A DNA stretch of 54,171 nucleotides from Aminivibrio sp. (GTDB lineage Bacteria; Synergistota; Synergistia; Synergistales; Aminobacteriaceae): assembly GCF_016756745.1 (NCBI RefSeq), contig NZ_JAESIH010000045.1, positions 1-54,171 of the forward strand, written 5' to 3'. A program made the position numbers and the translations under genes. Of this stretch, positions 49,566 to 54,171 are shown one piece after another (position 1 is the stretch's first letter; each line of letters starts with the position of its first letter). The notes beneath the pieces were generated by a model. It ran no database searches, had not been told where the DNA came from, and saw only the letters and a program-made list of their open reading frames with translations.

Positions 49566-51146
49566 TCACCACTGGCTTCTCGGCTTGAGCGTGTCGAACT
49601 GTTTTTCTTTGGCCAGCTTCGCTTCTTTCAACATCGGCTGAAGACCGAGGTCCTTCTTCCGTTTTCCGTGGTCCGCTATGATGGCATCCACCCGTCTCTG
49701 GGCTTCCGGGAGCTGCTTGTAGAAGGTCTGCATGGCCGAATCCGCCGCCCTCTGCTCCGGGTGCCTCCGTTTCACAAGAGTGTCCAGCTCCTCCTTCACT
49801 TTTGCATAGGCACCGTCCTTCATGTCAGAGTTCTCGAGAAACCGCTCCAGTTCCACGACCTTGGCATAGCCTCCGGCGGCCTTGTACACGGCATTCTGCA
49901 GGGATTTCTCCCGCTCCGGACCATACGCGGCCTCAAGCTTCCGGATCTCCTCCTGTTCCTTCCTGGTAAGGACATTATCCTGCTCCAGCGCGCTTCGCCT
50001 GATCTCAACATTCTTTTCCTCGCCGGCGATGACGGCAATGACGCTGCGGAGGGTCATTTCCGTATCAAGGACTACACCGGAGAGCTCCGAATATTTCTTC
50101 CCCTCGAAGAGAGGAATCCCCTGGAAGAGATTCCCCTGCAGCAACGGGGCGTAGACCTTGTTGAACTCTTTTTTCGACTCCAGGTAGTTCGCCCACTTCG
50201 CCTTCGGGTGGGGAGCCCACCGGGCGACCCCGTCCGCGATGTCCTGCCGGAGCAGGGGGTAGAGATTCTTTCCGTCCTTCCAGTAATCCGCCAGGACTTC
50301 CATCCGCTTGAGTTCCGTCGCCGGAATGACGTACCCGGTCTCCGGCTCGAGGTACTTCGCTGTGTTCACAAGGCTGACGGCGGCATTCTGGGTCCTGTAC
50401 TTCATGCCCATCGTCAGCATCAGATACCTGGACATCTCTCCCTTCAGCTCCGCAAGGGATCCCCGGGTTTTCGAATAGTCCTCAATAGCCTGGTTTGCCT
50501 TCCTGTGGATGTCCACCAGGGAGACGCTCATGAACTTCATGTCGTCCACGTAGGCGCCGACCCGGGCCGGGGCATTCCCGATGTCGAACTCCAGGGACTC
50601 GATGTGCCGGTTCACCTTCAGCGTCCAGGCTACCGCTTCTCCGACGGACTGGATCTCCTGGGCGAACCCGAGCAGTTCTTCGGCGTCCTTGTGAATATCC
50701 CTGGCAATAGGGAGGGTGATTCCTGACTGCCCGGAAGCAGGGGGTGCCGCAGCAGGAGGAGCACTCTTGCCCACGTTCTCCCTCGCTATCCGTATATCTT
50801 CATTAATCTTCCTGTCGATGGCGAGTTTCAGCAGGGGACGGAGCTGGGCCAGTTCCTTCAGAACGGGAGAGGCAAAGGACTGCTCCCGGATCTCGTTCCA
50901 CTTTCCCGTCATCTGCGCTGCCTCGGTCTTTGAAGACTTCAGAAGCTGCTCCACCGCCGCCACGCCCGCCAGGATTTTCTCCTCCGCATCGGGCAGTCTC
51001 TTTTCCACCTCGGCGGCGACTTCCTCATAGGTGGGCATTCTTGTTTCCTGCTCCTGGGCGGCTGCCTTCATTCCGGGGCAGGCGGCGAAAAATACTGCCA
51101 TGAGGAGCAGTACCGCAATTTTCCTGGGAAACATGCTGCGTTTCAT
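49566..51146 (-). CDS. Exported helical protein, longer tandem paralogue
   Basis: A 526-residue protein from ATG 51146 (AAAGGCGGTG upstream), with a signal peptide ending near PGMKAAAQE. Mostly helical with several likely coiled coils and an Ala/Pro-rich spot (SAPPAAAPPASGQSG, about 130-145). It matches the 48179 protein over nearly its whole length and adds an extended C-terminal tail (KEAKLAKEKQFDTLKPRSQW). Both were probably kept for paired function. No catalytic motif is visible. It could form a periplasmic scaffold; this is inference. Confidence 0.7.
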   Translation of the reverse strand: MKRSMFPRKIAVLLLMAVFFAACPGMKAAAQEQETRMPTYEEVAAEVEKRLPDAEEKILAGVAAVEQLLKSSKTEAAQMTGKWNEIREQSFASPVLKELAQLRPLLKLAIDRKINEDIRIARENVGKSAPPAAAPPASGQSGITLPIARDIHKDAEELLGFAQEIQSVGEAVAWTLKVNRHIESLEFDIGNAPARVGAYVDDMKFMSVSLVDIHRKANQAIEDYSKTRGSLAELKGEMSRYLMLTMGMKYRTQNAAVSLVNTAKYLEPETGYVIPATELKRMEVLADYWKDGKNLYPLLRQDIADGVARWAPHPKAKWANYLESKKEFNKVYAPLLQGNLFQGIPLFEGKKYSELSGVVLDTEMTLRSVIAVIAGEEKNVEIRRSALEQDNVLTRKEQEEIRKLEAAYGPEREKSLQNAVYKAAGGYAKVVELERFLENSDMKDGAYAKVKEELDTLVKRRHPEQRAADSAMQTFYKQLPEAQRRVDAIIADHGKRKKDLGLQPMLKEAKLAKEKQFDTLKPRSQW

Positions 51147-51167
51147 TGATTTCACCGCCTTTACCAG

Positions 51168-52520
51168 CTAGAAAGGCTGCTCGTAGTTGTTGATGTACCA
51201 GCGCCCCTTGTTTTTCCGGATAAGGTAATGGGGCTTGGGCGACCCGTACTGGCGGCCCCTCTCGTCCCACGCCCGGGTGGTTACGAGGGCCTGCTCCACT
51301 ACTTCTCCGGAAATTTCCCGGATCTTCTCCTTCTGCTCTTCGTCAAGGAAGAAGTCCTCCACTCCCGTTCCGGTATCGAATCCCCTGATCACGTCTATTT
51401 TGGCTTCGTCTGTCGTTATGTGGACATAGAAGGTGGCAAACCTTTCGAGATGGAGATCCCAGTGATAGCGGATCAGGGACTGGGCGGTGCGGGTCTTCTT
51501 CCTGTCGGGGTCGATGCAGTCGAGGAAGAGTTCGAAGTTCTTTTCCTTCACGGAAGCGGCGAAGATCTCAACCAGCCGTTCGGGCTCCACATCCCGGGGG
51601 ACATACCGCACGGTGTAGAGGGGGTCCTTGATCTCCTCCATCCGTTCTTCCCCGGCAAAACTGCCGCCCAGCTCATTTGCCGAATCGTAGAAAGCAAAGG
51701 TGACACCGGGGATGTACAGGGCCACAGGTGTGACCACCCACCCCCACTGGGGGGCCACGGTCTTGACCTTCTCCGCCTGGGGAATCACCATCTCGATGCC
51801 GGTGATACGTCCGAGAAGGGTCCACTTCCCCTCTTCCGGGAAGTCCCGGTTGATGAGGCGGCGGTACCGTTTGACAGCCTCGTAAGGGCCGAGCCAGTTC
51901 CTGTTGGAAATCTCAACGAAATAGTACCCTTTGGCTCCGGATCCCACGGAGACGAACTCCCGCCCCAGGTCGATGAATTGGTTCGCCGGGTATTCAAACT
52001 CGTCCAGGATGACATAGCTTTCCTTGATATCCTCTATGGAGACCTGGCTGCGGTCGGGAGCGGGAAAGGCCTTCGGCAGGGCGGTGGGCCCGGCGAGAAT
52101 GTCCTCGGTGAACTGCTTCCATTCCCTGTCCGCTATTTCGCCGAAGAGCTGCTTGAGTTTCTTCTCGTTCTCCCGGAAAACCAGCATCTCCGGCGTGATC
52201 TCCAGAAAATCCCCCTTGCTCTTCATGAGGGCAAGGCGGCCTCTCTGGAACAGATCCTCCACGGCAGGATCGTCGGGATATTTTTCCTTAAGATCCTTGA
52301 TTCTCTTCAGGGCCTCGTTATCCTCGTATCCGAGGCGGAAGGCCTGCCCCCGGAAACGGTTCACCCGGTCCTCGAACTTCTTCAGGAAGAATTCCGCCCG
52401 CGTTACGTCGTTCTTCGGCGCCGGTTCGGCGCATTCCGCTCCCAAAGCAGCCAGGGTGACTACAATAAAAAGAGAAAGAAACAGAAGAGCACCCGCTTTT
52501 TTTCGCGTGAAAAGGGGCAT
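51168..52520 (-). CDS. Exported protein of unknown function, possible NTF2-like end
   Basis: A 450-residue protein with a signal peptide (ALLFLSLFIVVTLAALGAECA; the Cys near the end could be lipidated). A helical repeat-like start (AEFFLKKFEDRVNRF...), a middle beta-rich part with FVSVGSGAKGYYFVEISNRN and WGWVVTPVALYIPGVTFAF, and a C-terminal part (ERLVEIFAASVKEKNFELFL to NKGRWYINNYEQPF) that looks NTF2-like. Not assigned to a family. It is the first structural gene after the membrane-LuxR gene and its terminator. Confidence 0.65.
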   Translation of the reverse strand: MPLFTRKKAGALLFLSLFIVVTLAALGAECAEPAPKNDVTRAEFFLKKFEDRVNRFRGQAFRLGYEDNEALKRIKDLKEKYPDDPAVEDLFQRGRLALMKSKGDFLEITPEMLVFRENEKKLKQLFGEIADREWKQFTEDILAGPTALPKAFPAPDRSQVSIEDIKESYVILDEFEYPANQFIDLGREFVSVGSGAKGYYFVEISNRNWLGPYEAVKRYRRLINRDFPEEGKWTLLGRITGIEMVIPQAEKVKTVAPQWGWVVTPVALYIPGVTFAFYDSANELGGSFAGEERMEEIKDPLYTVRYVPRDVEPERLVEIFAASVKEKNFELFLDCIDPDRKKTRTAQSLIRYHWDLHLERFATFYVHITTDEAKIDVIRGFDTGTGVEDFFLDEEQKEKIREISGEVVEQALVTTRAWDERGRQYGSPKPHYLIRKNKGRWYINNYEQPF

Positions 52521-52604
52521 GGCACATCATCTCCTCCCGGTTCTGGTTCTTCTATCCGGGAAAAGCCTACCTGAAAAGGGAAAGCCCGTCCTCACCCCCG
52601 GGAT

Positions 52605-52629
52605 AAAAAAAGGGTGGGTTTTCCCACCC
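52605..52629 (-). terminator. Intrinsic terminator of the membrane-LuxR gene
   Basis: On the minus strand GGGTGGG-AAAA-CCCACCC is followed by seven Ts (52611-52605). This is a strong terminator for the LuxR gene, so the downstream cluster needs its own promoter. The plus strand also ends in Ts, so it may work both ways. Confidence 0.85.
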
Positions 52630-52636
52630 CTTTTTC

Positions 52637-52690
52637 GGGGTGAGATTTCCCACCTTTTTTCTGAACCCTTGGGGTGAAGAGTCTCACCCC
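52637..52690. repeat. Tandem related hairpins next to the terminator
   Basis: GGGGTGA-AGAGTC-TCACCCC (52671-52690) is a perfect 7-bp stem just after the LuxR stop. GGGGTGAGATTTCCCACC (52637-52654) is a weaker version. With the terminator these give three GGGGTG-type dyads in 90 bases. They may be repeated protein sites or a series of RNA hairpins. Confidence 0.5.
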
Positions 52691-52698
52691 GTTTGCAC

Positions 52699-54120
52699 TC
52701 AATCGAGGATGTTTTTGAGCTCTCTTCGATTGCTTGAGCCTGTTTTCCTGTAGATATTCCTGAGGTGGTATTTCAGTGTATTCTGGGAAATATAGAGAAG
52801 GGAACAAATATTGAGGTCCTTGGCGCCCTTGAGGAGAAGGAGGGCAATTTCCGTTTCCTGCCGGGTGAGATTGAACTCCATGAGCTTCATTCGCCGCCCC
52901 ATCTCCTCTTCTTTATCCTTCACTTCAGGGTCCGCGTCCCCCATATCCCCGCCGTCGTCACCCCCCGCAAAACCGCCTTCTTCCTCTCTTTTTCTGCGGG
53001 CAGCGCTCCCCATCTGGAGGGGAAGATCCCTTCCGTCCCACAGGGAGAGCATGAGGAGCAGCAGAAATATCCCCAGGAGGGCAAAGGAGACCTGGTAGTA
53101 CTGGCCGGGAAGAAGAGCGGCGCTGTTCCGGAAAAGAAGGTGGTAATGTGCCACTGTGCCTGCAAGGACGATGATGGAAATGCCCAGGTTGATTACCGCT
53201 CCCCTCCTGAGGCCCGTACGGGAGGCAAAATAGATCAGGAGCAGCCAGGCGTAGAGGTCGAGAAAGGACAATCCTCCCTCGAGGAAAAACCTCGCGGGTG
53301 TCCGATAGGGCGAGAAGGTCAGAAAGAAAAGGGCGGCGGCGATGAACGGGAAGGCTCCCCTGTAGAAGTTCCTCAGGTCCGACCTGGGGTAAAACCGGAA
53401 AACGAGGGCCGCACCGAGGGAGGAAAAGGCCCTGATCCAGTCGGTCACCGGATCGGTGCGGGCAAAAACGATGGGAATGAGGCTGATGAGAAAGCCGTTG
53501 GCGGTATAAAAGCAAAAGAGAAACACGGCCAGTCTCCAGATGGGAAAATCAGGCAGGGGGGTGAGCTGCTCCGTTTCTTCGGCCCGCACTCCACCGGCGC
53601 CCCAGAGCAGCGCAAGGCTCAGCAGGGGTGCGGCAAAAACCAGAAGGGAGACATCCAGCACCGAAAAAAACCTGATAATGAATAAAGAGATCATGGGCGA
53701 CAGGCCAAACACCACCGCCACGTCGTCGGGAACAAAGGTGCTGAGAAACACACCCCAACGGCCGATGAGCATGGCCCCTCCGGCCGCCGACAAAAGCATC
53801 CCTGCCAGGGCGAGAGCCGCGGCGGGAGGAGAGGGAACGAACCCGGAAAGGAAAAGGAGCCCCGGGAGGGAGAGCATGAACAGGCAGCCTGCAAAGGGCA
53901 CCGCCTCCCTGTGCCGGTCGAAAAAGGACTTCATGGAGAGGAGCCCCATGACAAGATAGGTAAGGCAGTGAACGGCAAGGAAAAGGGCCACGGTGCTTTC
54001 CCCGGTATATCCCCTGGCTGCAAGACGGGCCGGGAGGCCATAGTACAGGAAGATGGATTCCATCCACGAGAAGAGCAGACCAAGACCGCCGGCGGTCCCC
54101 AGGATTTTTGCCGCCCTCAT
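52699..54120 (-). CDS. Membrane-bound LuxR-family regulator (12-helix sensor plus HTH)
   Basis: A 473-residue protein with about 10-12 helices over residues 1-355 (MFS-like sensor part, for example LLFSWMESIFLYYGLPARLA and YLVMGLLSMKSFF), an acidic Glu/Asp-rich linker (about 370-405) and a C-terminal LuxR/GerE helix-turn-helix (FNLTRQETEIALLLLKGAKD, then ISQNTLKYHLRNIYRKTGSS). It is a one-component membrane regulator that would bind DNA while held in the inner membrane. It heads the 18-kb co-directional run of exported-protein genes and is the prime candidate to control it. GGGGGTGAT is upstream of the ATG. Confidence 0.85.
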   Translation of the reverse strand: MRAAKILGTAGGLGLLFSWMESIFLYYGLPARLAARGYTGESTVALFLAVHCLTYLVMGLLSMKSFFDRHREAVPFAGCLFMLSLPGLLFLSGFVPSPPAAALALAGMLLSAAGGAMLIGRWGVFLSTFVPDDVAVVFGLSPMISLFIIRFFSVLDVSLLVFAAPLLSLALLWGAGGVRAEETEQLTPLPDFPIWRLAVFLFCFYTANGFLISLIPIVFARTDPVTDWIRAFSSLGAALVFRFYPRSDLRNFYRGAFPFIAAALFFLTFSPYRTPARFFLEGGLSFLDLYAWLLLIYFASRTGLRRGAVINLGISIIVLAGTVAHYHLLFRNSAALLPGQYYQVSFALLGIFLLLLMLSLWDGRDLPLQMGSAARRKREEEGGFAGGDDGGDMGDADPEVKDKEEEMGRRMKLMEFNLTRQETEIALLLLKGAKDLNICSLLYISQNTLKYHLRNIYRKTGSSNRRELKNILD

Positions 54121-54139
54121 TCGCGGATCACCCCCTGTA

Positions 54140-54161
54140 GTTTCAGTATTCCATTCTGAAC
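54140..54161 (-). promoter_or_regulatory. Possible operator/promoter of the membrane-LuxR gene
   Basis: GTTTCAG and CTGAAC form an imperfect inverted repeat across nine bases, containing AATACT on the minus strand (54150-54145) as a possible -10. The -35 would fall at or beyond the window edge, so this is weak. Confidence 0.25.
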
Positions 54162-54171
54162 TATGATTTTG

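Noticed and set aside
1-54171. CRISPR arrays, tRNA or rRNA genes, phage or restriction systems
   Set aside because: No regularly spaced direct repeats, no cloverleaf with tRNA consensus bases, and no recognisable phage, Cas, toxin-antitoxin or restriction proteins were found by eye.

Overview
The window looks like chromosome from a GC-rich, Gram-negative-type, probably anaerobic bacterium. It has periplasmic solute-binding proteins, a TRAP transporter, an RND pump with its adaptor, many signal peptides, and LuxR regulators fused to polytopic membrane domains. That mix, with the general protein style, suggests Synergistota (Synergistaceae-like). No 16S or other marker gene is present, so the placement is inference. 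No rRNA, tRNA, CRISPR array or prophage was recognised.

Layout. (1) 1-9.5 kb, transport: a C-terminally truncated Nramp-like metal transporter (-); a five-gene ABC import operon with an embedded SLOG/LOG-fold nucleotide-binding protein (+); a TauE/SafE exporter (-); and modABC (+). Two near-identical ~165-bp palindromic MITEs lie in opposite orientation at 1185-1350 and 6725-6888. Each has 12-bp terminal inverted repeats and its own 5-bp target duplication. A solo copy of the same terminal repeat supplies the stop codon of the Nramp gene. A GGDEF gene remnant overlaps the end of modC. (2) 9.8-18.5 kb: a secreted acetamidase/formamidase; a TetR-controlled RND efflux operon with a clear promoter/operator; and an ArsR-controlled Zn/Cd P-type ATPase operon with a long inverted-repeat operator. 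(3) 18.6-28.4 kb (-): seven consecutive genes, mostly secreted or membrane proteins of unknown role (TPR/NHL protein, P1-nuclease/phospholipase-C-like protein with a PKD domain, NTF2-like protein, PH-like membrane proteins, BNR propeller). (4) 28.6-36.3 kb: an orphan solute-binding protein; a frameshifted creatininase-family gene; a UxuB-like reductase; and a TRAP transporter flanked by a degraded mannonate dehydratase (uxuA) start and a GntR regulator broken by three frameshifts. This reads as a decaying hexuronate-use locus. (5) 36.4-54.1 kb (-): fifteen same-strand genes headed by a membrane-LuxR regulator. Nearly all encode exported or envelope-stress proteins: two tandem paralogues of an unrecognised secreted family, PspA, a YbjN/chaperone-like protein, a GIDE/BAM-like membrane protein, an LRR protein, a DUF2207 protein, an LprI-like SH3 protein and others. 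A stand-alone LuxR helix-turn-helix gene sits in the middle.

Regions 3 and 5 are the likely home of an undescribed envelope system. Both consist of tightly packed, co-directional genes for exported proteins with recurring TPR-like, NTF2-like, SH3 and PH-like modules. The presence of PspA, GIDE-like and DUF2207 proteins suggests envelope surveillance or remodelling. The LuxR proteins are the obvious candidate regulators. This functional reading is inference from context.
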